DNA of 64,000 nucleotides, from positions 2,170,001 through 2,234,000 of the forward strand of contig NZ_CP094984.1 of the NCBI RefSeq assembly GCF_022869865.1, in the 5' to 3' direction. Origin of the DNA: Arthrobacter zhangbolii (GTDB lineage Bacteria; Actinomycetota; Actinomycetes; Actinomycetales; Micrococcaceae). Under the pieces are notes generated by a model that was not told where the DNA came from, ran no database searches, and saw only the letters and a program-made list of their open reading frames with translations. The stretch's first letter is position 1, and each line of letters begins with the position of its first letter. Shown here piece by piece: positions 16,663-25,280 of the stretch. Position numbers and translations under genes: made by a program.

Positions 16663-17433
16663 GTGCTTATTCTGCTGCCGCCCTCCGAAGGAAAAACGCC
16701 CGCCGAAGCGGGGCCTGCCCTTGACCTGTCCCGGCTGCGCTTTCCGGTGTTGTCCGAGCCCCGGAGCCAGGTACTGAAAGCCCTGGCGGAAACCAGCCGC
16801 TCCGAAGACGCCCTTGCCGTCCTCGGCGTCGGAGCCACGCTTGCCGCCGAGGTGCAGCGCAACACGGTCCTTGACAGCGAACCCTGCGCTCCCGCCCACC
16901 GGGTGTACACCGGCGTGCTCTATGACGCCCTCGGCTACGACTCGCTTTCCGAGGAAGGCCGGCGTCGGGCTGATGAGGCTGTCCTGGTCGTGTCCGCACT
17001 GTGGGGAGCCATTGGCTTTGCCGATCCCATCCCTGCCTACCGTCTCTCGATGTCCGCCCGGCTCCCGGATACCGGACGGCTGGCGGCGTTCTGGAAGCAG
17101 CACCTGAGCGGGGTACTGGGCGGATATGCAGCCGACTCGCTGGTGGTGGACTGCCGCTCCAGCACCTACGCCGCAGCCTGGACACCGGCTCCGGAGGACA
17201 CGGCAGCAGTAAACGTGTTCCAGGTCCGCGACGGGAAACGCAAGGTGGTTTCCCACTTCGCCAAGCACACTCGCGGCGAGCTGGCCCGCCACCTGCTGCT
17301 GCGAGGGGGAACCGAGCCGGCCACCCCGGAGCAGCTGCTGCAGGCAGCACAGGAAAAGTGGGAGGCCGAGCTGGTGGCTCCTGCCGGGCGGAAGCCCTAC
17401 CAGCTCAACATCATTCTTCCGGAACAGCCTTAA
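16663..17433 (+). CDS. yaaA: peroxide stress protein YaaA
   Basis: A DUF328/UPF0246 protein of 256 residues. The E. coli homologue lowers free intracellular iron under peroxide stress and binds DNA. Family marks are MLILLPPSEGKTP at the N-terminus, RVYTGVLYDALGYDSL in the middle and the C-terminal KVVSHFAKHTRGELARHLL with the conserved His and Arg. The GTG at 16663 directly follows the rnpB promoter region. The TAA stop shares the palindrome TTAA with the stop of the convergent RNase H-VOC gene. Confidence 0.92.
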   Translation: MLILLPPSEGKTPAEAGPALDLSRLRFPVLSEPRSQVLKALAETSRSEDALAVLGVGATLAAEVQRNTVLDSEPCAPAHRVYTGVLYDALGYDSLSEEGRRRADEAVLVVSALWGAIGFADPIPAYRLSMSARLPDTGRLAAFWKQHLSGVLGGYAADSLVVDCRSSTYAAAWTPAPEDTAAVNVFQVRDGKRKVVSHFAKHTRGELARHLLLRGGTEPATPEQLLQAAQEKWEAELVAPAGRKPYQLNIILPEQP

Positions 17434-18404
17434 CCGGCAACCAGCTCCACTTCGAAGCCCTCTTCGTTCTCCAAATAGGCGGCATAGTGTTCCGCCCCGC
17501 CGGCGTGCGGGTGGCGGTCAGCGAACAGCAGGGTCCAGCCGTGGCTTGCGGCGCGCCTGGCCAGGAGCTCGACGTCGGCCTCCGAGCCCGCGCTGAAGGC
17601 CAGATGGTTCAACCCGGCCCGGCGGCGGGAGTACGGACCGGGCTCGACGTCGGAGCCCGATTCCAGGACGATATAACCCTCTGCACCCTGCCAGCTGGCG
17701 CCGGTGGACCAGGTGTCCCTGCGGACGTAGCCGAGGCGTTCCAGCAGCCAGCCCAGGGACTTTTCGGCTGCAGGAAAGTCGTTGACCCAGATCTCGGTGT
17801 GGTGCAGGCGTCCAGTGGGAGACGGCGCCGGGTCCGGAACCGGCGTCGCAGGCACCTCTGACAATGCCTGTTTCTGTGTCTGTGCCTGTGTCTGTGCGGC
17901 GCCCCGCGGCTTCCAGGGTACCCCCGCCGTCCCGGCGTCCATGGCCTCGTTGGAGAGCCTGTCCGCGTCCTTGTTCAGTTCGCGGGGAATCCACTCGTAT
18001 TTCACCCGCCGCGGATTGACCACGGACCGGGCTTTGGCGGCGAGCTTCTGCATGTCCGCGTGCTTGATTTTCCAGCGCCCGCTCATCTGCTCCACTACGA
18101 GCTTTGAATCCATCTTGGCCAGGATCCAGCAGTCGGGGTCAATCTCGTGGGCCAGTTCCAGCGCGGCAATCAGACCGGAATACTCGGCGACGTTGTTGGA
18201 CACCTTGCCAACGTAGGCGGCTTTCTCCGCCAGGATCTCCCCGGTCCCTGGGTCGCGGACGAGGGCTCCGTAACCGGCAATGCCGGGATTGCCGCGGGAG
18301 CCTCCGTCGGCCTCGACAATCAGGGTGCGCCGGGTCCCCGCGGCGGGTTCCCGGGCGGTGTCCTTTTCCCCGCCGGAAGCAGGCTCCGGGTCAAACAGTG
18401 TCAC
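17430..18404 (-). CDS. RNase HI fused to a VOC (glyoxalase-like) domain
   Basis: A 324-residue two-domain protein. Residues 25-160 are an RNase HI that should cut the RNA strand of RNA-DNA hybrids. The catalytic set D33 (VEADGGSRGNPG), E74 (NVAEYSGLIAAL), D99 (KMDSKLVVEQMSGRW) and D148 (RELNKDADRLSNEAM) is complete. A Gln/Thr/Pro linker (168-198) leads to a VOC domain (199-324) with likely metal ligands in LHHTEIWVND, LNHLAFSAG and FEVELVAG. The mycobacterial counterpart fuses the RNase H to a phosphatase-like domain instead. The GTG starts 3 bases after the upstream gene's stop, and the gene ends the Nif3 operon. Confidence 0.88.
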   Translation of the reverse strand: MTLFDPEPASGGEKDTAREPAAGTRRTLIVEADGGSRGNPGIAGYGALVRDPGTGEILAEKAAYVGKVSNNVAEYSGLIAALELAHEIDPDCWILAKMDSKLVVEQMSGRWKIKHADMQKLAAKARSVVNPRRVKYEWIPRELNKDADRLSNEAMDAGTAGVPWKPRGAAQTQAQTQKQALSEVPATPVPDPAPSPTGRLHHTEIWVNDFPAAEKSLGWLLERLGYVRRDTWSTGASWQGAEGYIVLESGSDVEPGPYSRRRAGLNHLAFSAGSEADVELLARRAASHGWTLLFADRHPHAGGAEHYAAYLENEEGFEVELVAG

Positions 18405-18407
18405 TTC

Positions 18408-19148
18408 CTAGCTGCCCCACTCATCGGAGCGAACGAGGATGCAGCCGGAATCGGGGCAGTACACAATCTCGTCATCGGCTGCCTTGCGGATGTCCGCCAG
18501 GTCGCCCGGGCTCAGCTGCATCCCGGAACCCTCGGAGGTGCCGTGGAACAGCCGTGCGGCGCCGATGCCGTGCTTGGACAGCGTCTTTTCGTAGGCAGCA
18601 AGCAGCGCCGGGTCAAAGCTGGACGCGAGCTCTTCGCGGCGTGCCTCGGTATCGGCCTGCTCAGCCCCGATGACTGACAGTTCGGCGTCGCGCTTTTCCT
18701 CGAGCTCCCGTCGCTTCCCGTGCAGGGTTTCCAGCTCTGCCGCGGCTTCGGACTGCCGTGTCCGGGCTGTTTCGAGGCGCTCCATGACTTCGAGTTCAAC
18801 GTCTTCCAGGTCCGAGCGGCGACGCTGCAGCGAGACAATCTCGGCCTGCAGGGCGGTGAGCTCCTTCGAGCCGACCTTGCCGCTGTCCAGGTGCTGCTGG
18901 TCCCGTGTCATGCGGGCCACCACGGAGGCAACATCGGCTTCCGCGCGGGCGAGCTCGCGTTCGACGTCGGCTACCTCTGTGCCCGCGCTCACGCGTGCGC
19001 TCTCGGCGGCGGCAACGGCGTCGGCAAGTGAGGCGATTTCAGGATTGTTGCTTATGGTGCGGGCCTGGTTGCGCAGGGCCTTGATCCTGCTGTCCAGGGC
19101 CTGCAGATCCAGCAGCCTCAGCTGCTCCGCGGGCGATGCTTTTGCCAC
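18408..19148 (-). CDS. coiled-coil protein with degenerate C4-type zinc ribbon
   Basis: A 246-residue cytoplasmic protein of the family represented by mycobacterial Rv2229c. Residues 8-175 are an antiparallel coiled coil with heptads rich in Leu, Glu, Ala and Arg. The C-terminus normally carries two CxxC knuckles. Here the first pair is absent (the segment reads EGSGMQLSPGDL) and only C231 and C236 remain, spaced by four residues (CPDSGC). Zinc binding is therefore doubtful. The GTG at 19148 follows GGAGGT. The conserved neighbours Nif3 (upstream) and RNase H (downstream) point to a shared role, possibly in RNA metabolism. Confidence 0.82.
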   Translation of the reverse strand: MAKASPAEQLRLLDLQALDSRIKALRNQARTISNNPEIASLADAVAAAESARVSAGTEVADVERELARAEADVASVVARMTRDQQHLDSGKVGSKELTALQAEIVSLQRRRSDLEDVELEVMERLETARTRQSEAAAELETLHGKRRELEEKRDAELSVIGAEQADTEARREELASSFDPALLAAYEKTLSKHGIGAARLFHGTSEGSGMQLSPGDLADIRKAADDEIVYCPDSGCILVRSDEWGS

Positions 19149-19215
19149 CGATTACCTCCGTGTATATCCGGACCGACCTGGCCCGGCACTCCTAAGCCTA
19201 TGCCACGCAGCCGCA

Positions 19216-20145
19216 TCACTTCAGTCCGGGAGTCAGGACAAAGTCCCAGGGATCGGTGTTCACCCCGCTGACGCGCACGTCAGCGACGAACCCCTGGTCC
19301 GTCAGGACGTTCTCCAGTGCCCCGGCGGCCGGGGTCAGCCACAGCCATTCGCTCCCGAAGTGGGAGACATCAATGAGGTAGGGGCGCCCGTTTCCGGTGA
19401 GTGCACGTTCACGCAGTTCCGACGCCGGATGGTGGCGCAGATCGGCCGTGACGTAGACGTCGGCACGCTGGGCACGCACTGCGTCGAAGAGGCTGTCGCC
19501 GGCACCGCCGCACACTGCGACGCGCCGCACCAGCCCGTGCGGGTCTCCTGCCACCCGCACGCCGCCGGCGACCGCGGGAAGAATGCCGAACACCCGCTCG
19601 GCGAAGTCCGCCAGGCTCATCACGTCGGGAAGCTCGCCCACCCGGCCGATTCCCTCCTCGGGCAGTCCCTCCGGTGCCGGTACCAGCGGAGCCACATCGC
19701 GCAGGCCAAAGGCGTCCGCAAGGACGTCGGAAACACCGCCGACCGCGCTGTCCCCATTGGTGTGCACGGTCAGCAGCGCGCATCCACCTTCTATCAGGCG
19801 GTGCACGGCGTCACCCTTGAACGTGGTGGCCGCGACGGAGGTCACCGGCTTCAGCAGCAGGGGGTGGTGGGTGATCAGCAGGTCCGCACCCCAGTCCAGG
19901 GCTTCGTCTATAACCTCGCTGGTGGGATCCACGGCGAACAGGATCCGCCGGACCTCACGGTCGGCCCGTCCGGCAACCAGGCCGGGGGCGTCCCAGTTCT
20001 CGGCCAGGGATTCGGGCCACAGCTCCTCCGCGGCCAGCAGCACATCCCCCAGCGTGGGTATGCTCCCGCTGCCGGCCTCTGCCGGCTGGATATCTTGATC
20101 GGCGGTATCCGCGCCGGCCCGCTCGTTGGGGTGATCCGCTTCCAT
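19216..20145 (-). CDS. Nif3-like dinuclear metal-centre protein
   Basis: A 309-residue protein of the Nif3/YbgI family (GTP cyclohydrolase I type 2 superfamily), which forms hexameric rings with two metal ions per subunit. Metal-site motifs are LLITHHPLLLKP (two His), TVHTNGDSAVGGVSD and VSHFGSEWLWL (His, Glu). The middle NIF3-inserted domain lies at about 140-235. The first about 28 residues are an acidic disordered leader. The biochemical role is not settled. It is first gene of a three-gene operon and diverges from msrA across 129 bases. Confidence 0.9.
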   Translation of the reverse strand: MEADHPNERAGADTADQDIQPAEAGSGSIPTLGDVLLAAEELWPESLAENWDAPGLVAGRADREVRRILFAVDPTSEVIDEALDWGADLLITHHPLLLKPVTSVAATTFKGDAVHRLIEGGCALLTVHTNGDSAVGGVSDVLADAFGLRDVAPLVPAPEGLPEEGIGRVGELPDVMSLADFAERVFGILPAVAGGVRVAGDPHGLVRRVAVCGGAGDSLFDAVRAQRADVYVTADLRHHPASELRERALTGNGRPYLIDVSHFGSEWLWLTPAAGALENVLTDQGFVADVRVSGVNTDPWDFVLTPGLK

Positions 20146-20274
20146 AGGTTTAGTTCTACCCCGATGCGCGGGCGGTGCTCAATTCCGCCGCACCCGCGGT
20201 GATGGACTGCACACCGCGGAATCCCGCTCCCGGGATTCGGGAATCAATACGCCGCGCACCGCATTGTTAAAGGC

Positions 20275-20799
20275 ATGAAGACGTACGTACTCGGCGGAGG
20301 CTGCTTTTGGTGCCTCGACGCCCTCTACCGCAAGGTCCGCGGAGTCACCGATGTGGTTTCCGGCTATACCGGCGGTTCAATCCCCGACCCCGACTATGAC
20401 AGTGTCTGCACCGGCACCACCGGCCATGCTGAAGTGGTGGCCGTAACCTTTGATGAAGAGGTAGTGCCCGGAGAGGTGCTTCTGGATATGTTCTTCTCCC
20501 AGCACGATCCCACCACGCTGAACCGGCAGGGATACGACGTGGGCACGCAGTACCGCTCATCCATGTTCTACCGTGATGAGGACCAGCGCAGGGAATTCGA
20601 GTCCGCGCTGGAGCGGGCACGCGGTAACTGGAAGGATCCGATCGTCACCGAGATCACTCCCCTGCCGAGGTTCTACCCGGCGGAGGATATCCATCAGGAC
20701 TTTTATGCCAAGCGTCCGGGCACCGGGTACTGCCAGGTCATTATCAATCCGAAGCTGGCCAAGGCCCGCAAGTATTACTCCGAATGGCTTCAGGACTAA
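20275..20799 (+). CDS. msrA: peptide-methionine (S)-S-oxide reductase
   Basis: Repairs the S-epimer of oxidised methionine. The active-site motif GGGCFWCLDA at residues 7-16 contains the catalytic Cys10. Downstream conserved blocks are GYTGG, TTGHAEVVAVTFDEE, FFSQHDPTTLNRQGYDVGTQYRS and the C-terminal AEDIHQDFYAKRPGTGYCQ with a resolving Cys candidate. At 174 residues it is the normal short form with no MsrB fusion. Confidence 0.97.
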   Translation: MKTYVLGGGCFWCLDALYRKVRGVTDVVSGYTGGSIPDPDYDSVCTGTTGHAEVVAVTFDEEVVPGEVLLDMFFSQHDPTTLNRQGYDVGTQYRSSMFYRDEDQRREFESALERARGNWKDPIVTEITPLPRFYPAEDIHQDFYAKRPGTGYCQVIINPKLAKARKYYSEWLQD

Positions 20800-20881
20800 G
20801 GGCTCCACAGGCCGCCGATAGGCTTGGACGGGCAGATGTCCGTCCGGCATTTCGAAGAACGTTTGAGGAACAGAGGAAAAC

Positions 20882-21817
20882 ATGGCTCGTATATATGACG
20901 ATGTAACCCAGCTTGTGGGCGGAACCCCGCTGGTCCGGTTGAACCGGCTCGCGGCCGGGCTGCCCGCCCAGGTGGCAGTGAAGCTGGAGTTCTACAACCC
21001 GGCCAACAGCGTCAAGGACCGGATCGGTGTGGCGATTGTTGACGCCGCCGAGAAGGCCGGCGCCCTGAAGCCGGGCGGAACCATCGTGGAGGGCACCTCG
21101 GGCAACACGGGTATCGCCCTGGCCATGGTGGGCGCTGCCCGCGGTTACAAGGTGATCCTGACGATGCCCGAGACCATGTCCACCGAGCGCCGCGTTATGC
21201 TGCGTGCCTACGGCGCCGAGATTGTCCTGACCCCCGGTGCCGAAGGCATGCGCGGTGCGGTGGAGAAGGCCAAGGAGATTGTTGCCACCACTGACAACGC
21301 CATCTGGGCCCAGCAGTTCGCCAACGAAGCCAACCCGGCGATGCACCGGGCCACCACTGCCGAGGAAATCTGGGCAGACACCGACGGCCAGGTGGACATC
21401 TTCGTCGCCGGCATCGGCACCGGCGGCACCGTTACCGGCGTCGGACAGGTGCTGAAGGAACGCAAGCCGGGCGTACAGATTGTTGCCGTGGAGCCCAAGG
21501 ACTCCCCCATCCTCAACGGCGGCTCCCCCGGGCCGCACAAGATCCAGGGCATCGGCGCGAACTTTGTCCCTGAGATCCTGGACACCACCATTTACGACGA
21601 GGTTTTCGACGCCTCCATTGAAGACTCCGTTGCCACCGCCCGCGCACTGGGCACCCAGGAAGGCATCCTCGGCGGCATTTCCTCCGGTGCCATCGTCTGG
21701 GCCGCCCTGGAACTGGCCAAGAGGGAAGAGAACGCCGGTAAGCTGATTGTCGCCACGGTCTGCGACTTCGGCGAACGCTACATCTCCACCGTGCTGTACG
21801 ACGACATCCGCGGCTAG
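20882..21817 (+). CDS. cysK: cysteine synthase A (O-acetylserine sulfhydrylase)
   Basis: A PLP enzyme of 311 residues that makes cysteine from O-acetylserine and sulfide. The PLP lysine lies in [11 protein letters not shown], the substrate loop is [10 protein letters not shown], and the phosphate-binding Gly/Thr loop is [20 protein letters not shown] and [11 protein letters not shown] follow as in the family. The ATG at 20882 has AGAGGA upstream. cysE begins 50 bases downstream, giving the complete serine-to-cysteine branch. Confidence 0.97.
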   Translation: MARIYDDVTQLVGGTPLVRLNRLAAGLPAQVAVKLEFYNPANSVKDRIGVAIVDAAEKAGALKPGGTIVEGTSGNTGIALAMVGAARGYKVILTMPETMSTERRVMLRAYGAEIVLTPGAEGMRGAVEKAKEIVATTDNAIWAQQFANEANPAMHRATTAEEIWADTDGQVDIFVAGIGTGGTVTGVGQVLKERKPGVQIVAVEPKDSPILNGGSPGPHKIQGIGANFVPEILDTTIYDEVFDASIEDSVATARALGTQEGILGGISSGAIVWAALELAKREENAGKLIVATVCDFGERYISTVLYDDIRG

Positions 21818-21866
21818 AGCATGTCCGCCCCGACGGGGCACTGAAAAACCGAGCAGAAAGTTCTCT

Positions 21867-22451
21867 GTGAGTCTGTTAGCCCGACTGCGCGAAGACCTCG
21901 CCGCCGCCGCATCCCATGATCCGGCGGCACGGGGCTCGCTCGAAAACCTCGTTGTCTATTCCGGCCTGCATGCCATTTGGATGCACCGGCTGACACACCG
22001 CATGTGGTCCCGTCCGGGCCTGCAGTTCCCCGCCCGTGTCCTCTCGCAGATCACCCGCTTCGCCACCGGCATCGAGATCCATCCCGGTGCCACCATCGGC
22101 CGGCGGTTCTTTATCGACCACGGCATGGGAGTGGTCATCGGCGAAACCGCCGAAATCGGTGACGATGTCATGCTTTACCACGGCGTCACCCTCGGAGGAC
22201 GCTCACTGGCGAAGGTCAAGCGGCATCCGACGATCTGTGACGGCGTCACCGTGGGCGCCGGCGCCAAGATCCTGGGGCCGGTAACCATCGGGGCCCGCAG
22301 TGCCGTGGGAGCCAACGCCGTGGTGGTCAAGGACGCTCCGGCGGATTCGATTATCACCGGCATTCCCGCCAAATGGCGGCACCGGGACACCAAGATGACG
22401 CAGCCCGCGGTGGATCCGGCCGAATACGTGGATCCTGCGATCTACATCTAG
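21867..22451 (+). CDS. cysE: serine O-acetyltransferase
   Basis: Transfers acetyl from acetyl-CoA to serine, the first step of cysteine synthesis. It is a 194-residue short form with an N-terminal helical domain ([22 protein letters not shown]) and a left-handed beta-helix of hexapeptide repeats, including [26 protein letters not shown] and YHGVTLGG. The C-terminus ends YVDPAIYI; CysE proteins that dock in CysK usually end in Ile, as here. The GTG at 21867 is chosen because upstream starts would overlap cysK without homology. Confidence 0.95.
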   Translation: MSLLARLREDLAAAASHDPAARGSLENLVVYSGLHAIWMHRLTHRMWSRPGLQFPARVLSQITRFATGIEIHPGATIGRRFFIDHGMGVVIGETAEIGDDVMLYHGVTLGGRSLAKVKRHPTICDGVTVGAGAKILGPVTIGARSAVGANAVVVKDAPADSIITGIPAKWRHRDTKMTQPAVDPAEYVDPAIYI

Positions 22452-22499
22452 CCGAATTCCCGGCTGTCCCCGGATCCTCCCGGACACTCAGGACAAAGC

Positions 22500-22535
22500 A
22501 AAGGCCCGCAGCAGATGCTGCGGGCCTTTCCTTTG
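22500..22535. terminator. bidirectional terminator between cysE and gnd
   Basis: A 14-bp perfect stem (22500-22513 with 22516-22529) is flanked by an A-rich left side and TTTCCTTTG on the right. It serves converging cysE (+) and gnd (-). Confidence 0.88.
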
Positions 22536-22543
22536 TAACCTGC

Positions 22544-23980
22544 CTAGTGCGTGTCCACTGCCTCTACTTCGGCGCGGTCCTCGCCCCACATGGTGTGGAA
22601 GGTGCCCTCGGCATCCACGCGGTGGTAGGTGTGCGCACCGAAGAGGTCGCGCAGCCCCTGGGTCAGGGCCGCGGGAAGACGCTTGCGGCGCAGGCCGTCG
22701 TAGTAGGCCAGCGAGGAGGAGAACACCGGGACGGGGATGCCCAGCTGCACGGCCACGGAGACCACCCGGCGCCAGGCCGGAACGGCGGCGGCAATGGATT
22801 CGGCGAAGGCCGGCGCGAACAGCAGGTTGGCAGGGGCTGCGCCGTCTGCGTAGGCCTTCATGATGTCATCCAGCAGTTCCGCGCGGATGATGCAGCCGGC
22901 CCGCCAGAGCGAGGCGATTTCATCGAGCTTCAGGTCCCAGCCGTACTCCTTCGCGGCTGCGCCCAGCATGTCGATGCCCTGCGCGTAGCTGACCAGCTTG
23001 GACGCGTAGAGGGCCTGCCGGACGTCCTCCACGAACGTCTCGGGCAGCTCGACGGCGGTTTCCTCGCCCTTGAGCGTTTCCTGCGCAATCCCGCGCTGGC
23101 CGCGCTGGGAGGACAGTGCGCGGGCGAAAACGGACTCGGCGATGGCGGAGACCGGCGAACCGAGATCCAGGCCGGAGACGACCGTCCAGCGGCCGGTGCC
23201 CTTCTGCCCTGCGGAGTCCACAACCACGTCCACGAACGGCTTGCCCGTCTTCGCGTCCACATGGCCCAGGACCTCGGCCGTGATCTCGATCAGGAAGGAG
23301 CTGAGCTGGCCGGTGTTCCACTCGGTGAAGATCTGCGCCTGTTCGGCCGGTTCGATGCCTGCGGCCGAACGCAGCAGGTCATAGGCCTCTCCGATAACCT
23401 GCATGTCGGCGTATTCAATGCCGTTGTGCACCATTTTGACGAAGTGTCCGGCGCCGTCGGTGCCGATCCAGGTGCAGCAGGGCTCGCCGTCGTACTTCGC
23501 TGCGATTTTCTCCAGCATGGGCCCCAGGGAGTCGTAGGACTCGCGGGAGCCGCCGGGCATGATGGACGGACCCAGGAGTGCGCCCTCCTCGCCGCCGGAC
23601 ACGCCCACACCCACGAAGTGGAGGTCCTTTTCCGCCAGCGCGGCTTCGCGGCGGCGGGTGTCCTCATAGTGTGAGTTGCCGGCATCGATCACAATGTCGC
23701 CGGGTTCCAGCAGCGGCACCAGCTGGTCAATCACCGAGTCCACGGGTGCGCCGGCCTTCACCATGATCAGGACGCGGCGGGGCTTTTCCAGCGAGTCAAC
23801 CAGTTCCTGCAGCGACTCGGTGCGGATGAAGTTTCCTTCATCGCCGTGCGCGGAAAGCAGGGCATCGGTTTTCTGGACGGATCGGTTGTGCAGGGCCACC
23901 GTGTAACCGTTGCGGGCAAGGTTGCGGGCAAGGTTTGCGCCCATGACGGCAAGGCCGGTTACACCAATTTGTGCACTCAA
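22544..23980 (-). CDS. gnd: 6-phosphogluconate dehydrogenase, decarboxylating
   Basis: Oxidises 6-phosphogluconate to ribulose-5-phosphate and CO2 with NADP+ in the pentose phosphate pathway. The 478-residue protein has the dinucleotide fold IGVTGLAVMGANLARN with HNRS at the end of the second strand (NADP type). It has substrate motifs VGVGVSGGEEGALLGPS and HFVKMVHNGIEY (Lys and Asn), and the C-terminal YFGAHTYHR-type segment (DLFGAHTYHRVD). The TTG at 23980 is 7 bases after GGAGAG and fits the family start. Confidence 0.96.
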   Translation of the reverse strand: MSAQIGVTGLAVMGANLARNLARNGYTVALHNRSVQKTDALLSAHGDEGNFIRTESLQELVDSLEKPRRVLIMVKAGAPVDSVIDQLVPLLEPGDIVIDAGNSHYEDTRRREAALAEKDLHFVGVGVSGGEEGALLGPSIMPGGSRESYDSLGPMLEKIAAKYDGEPCCTWIGTDGAGHFVKMVHNGIEYADMQVIGEAYDLLRSAAGIEPAEQAQIFTEWNTGQLSSFLIEITAEVLGHVDAKTGKPFVDVVVDSAGQKGTGRWTVVSGLDLGSPVSAIAESVFARALSSQRGQRGIAQETLKGEETAVELPETFVEDVRQALYASKLVSYAQGIDMLGAAAKEYGWDLKLDEIASLWRAGCIIRAELLDDIMKAYADGAAPANLLFAPAFAESIAAAVPAWRRVVSVAVQLGIPVPVFSSSLAYYDGLRRKRLPAALTQGLRDLFGAHTYHRVDAEGTFHTMWGEDRAEVEAVDTH

Positions 23981-24098
23981 GTTCTCTCCAAGGATCTTTG
24001 GGGTGCCCCAGCGGGCACGGGCCGGCGCGGGCTCATCGCGCCGCGTTTCAGGCTCCAGCCTATGCTTCCGGGCCGCCTCGCCGCCACACGGCGCCGGA

Positions 24099-24995
24099 TC
24101 AGCTGCCGCCGGTATACCCGTTGACGGTGGATGCCACACTCTCGACGACGTCGATGCCGTCAGCCAGGGTGGGGTTGCGTGCGCTCAGCACAACAATGCT
24201 GTAGTCATTCCCGCCGGCCCGTATGAAGCCGGCGCTGCCCACGTTCCACGCGGCCTCGTCATCCTGCAGCCAGCCGTTCTTCAGGCCAATCTGCGCGTCG
24301 GGGGCGCCCACTCCGGCCGTGATGCCCCATGACTGCTCCGGGCAGACGTTTTCCATTAGCGCGACGCCGAACGCGAGGAGGTCCGGGTCCAGCCAGTCGG
24401 CGCCTTCGGCCACGGTCCGGGAAATGCGCAGCTGGTCCTCGGCAGTGGTCTCACTGGCGCCCCACATTTCGCCCGCTTCAGTGGCCTCCACCCCAATGAG
24501 TTCGTAGGTGCGCTGCAGCTCGGGCCTGCCGCCCAGGCCGTCATACAGCGCGCTGGTCGCCTCGTTGTCGCTGTACTCGATCATCAGCGTGGCCAGGTTT
24601 ACTTCCTCGGCGGTGAGGTCCCGCCCTTCCGCAGTGGCCTGGCGGATCAGGGTCAGCAGGATCGGCACCTTCACCAGGCTCGCCTCGAGGTAGCGCTGCT
24701 GTGCGTTGTACTGCCAGGATTCCCCCGAGGCGTTGTCCCGGACCGCCACGGAGAACTCGGCGTCAGTGCCGGCGGCCAGAAGGTCCAGAGCCGCAGCTAC
24801 CGGGCCGGCGGGCTGCCCTGTACCGTTTTCCGCCGCTCCCGGGCCTCCGTCGGACGGGACCGCCGCGGGCGCGTCCGCTTCGGGCAGGCCCGCCGTCGTT
24901 GCTCCCGAACAGCCCGCTGCAGCAAGAAGCAAAAATGCCGCTGCTGCCGCGCAGGTACGCTTCCTCCACCCGGATCCGTTGATCCTCACTCTCAC
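24099..24995 (-). CDS. beta-lactamase-like serine hydrolase lipoprotein
   Basis: A secreted class A beta-lactamase fold protein. After a lipoprotein signal (Ala/Leu core, A-A-A-G-C) comes an Ala/Gly/Pro linker and the catalytic domain. The three active-site elements are ASLVK (nucleophile Ser and Lys), SDN in EYSDNEATS and KNG in GLKNGW, where KTG is more usual. The start is uncertain: a GTG at 24995 gives a 298-residue protein with a normal signal, and an ATG at 25049 would add 18 residues. It may hydrolyse beta-lactams or act on peptidoglycan; the sequence cannot decide. Confidence 0.8.
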   Translation of the reverse strand: MRVRINGSGWRKRTCAAAAAFLLLAAAGCSGATTAGLPEADAPAAVPSDGGPGAAENGTGQPAGPVAAALDLLAAGTDAEFSVAVRDNASGESWQYNAQQRYLEASLVKVPILLTLIRQATAEGRDLTAEEVNLATLMIEYSDNEATSALYDGLGGRPELQRTYELIGVEATEAGEMWGASETTAEDQLRISRTVAEGADWLDPDLLAFGVALMENVCPEQSWGITAGVGAPDAQIGLKNGWLQDDEAAWNVGSAGFIRAGGNDYSIVVLSARNPTLADGIDVVESVASTVNGYTGGS

Positions 24996-25075
24996 CGTCC
25001 TGTCCCGGTTCCTCTCGTTGTGTCTGTCCTTTTCGGGGCGTACCCCCATTCGTAGCAGCGGACTTAAACGAAAAC

Positions 25076-25117
25076 GGCCGCCGTTGCCTTCCGCATCTGC
25101 GGAAGGCAACGGCGGCC
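25076..25117 (-). terminator. intrinsic terminator of tRNA-Val
   Basis: A 20-bp perfect inverted repeat (25076-25095 with 25098-25117) begins 6 bases past the tRNA 3' end. On the minus strand it is followed by GTTTTCGTTTAAG. It also separates the tRNA transcript from the downstream serine hydrolase gene. Confidence 0.9.
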
Positions 25118-25123
25118 TATCTG

Positions 25124-25196
25124 TGGGTCCTACCGGGATCGAACCGATGACATCCACGGTGTAAACGTGGCGCTCTACCAGCTGAGCTAAAGACCC
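25124..25196 (-). tRNA. tRNA-Val (anticodon TAC)
   Basis: The minus strand folds into a cloverleaf. The acceptor GGGTCTT pairs with AGGACCC, the D-arm is AGCTCAGCTGGTAGAGC, the anticodon stem CCACG/CGTGG encloses TTTACAC with TAC, and the T-arm is TCGGTTCGATCCCGG. The discriminator is A and CCA is not encoded. Confidence 0.96.
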
Positions 25197-25280
25197 TCAT
25201 CGTGCTGCCGTACCGCCCGCATAATCCGGACCGGCCCTGCATCACGAGGAACTACATTACCCCAGGGAAGCGCCCCGTAC

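Noticed and set aside
10990-20868. Shared 12-mer GAACGTTTGAGG before tRNA-His and before cysK
   Set aside because: A 12-base match in 64 kb is expected by chance and the surrounding sequence differs.
22373-23674. 433-residue open frame opposite gnd
   Set aside because: Shadow of gnd and the cysE end; no domain, no ribosome binding site.
24099-25157. Long start for the serine hydrolase beginning in tRNA-Val
   Set aside because: It would read through the tRNA and its terminator and put about 54 residues before the signal peptide.
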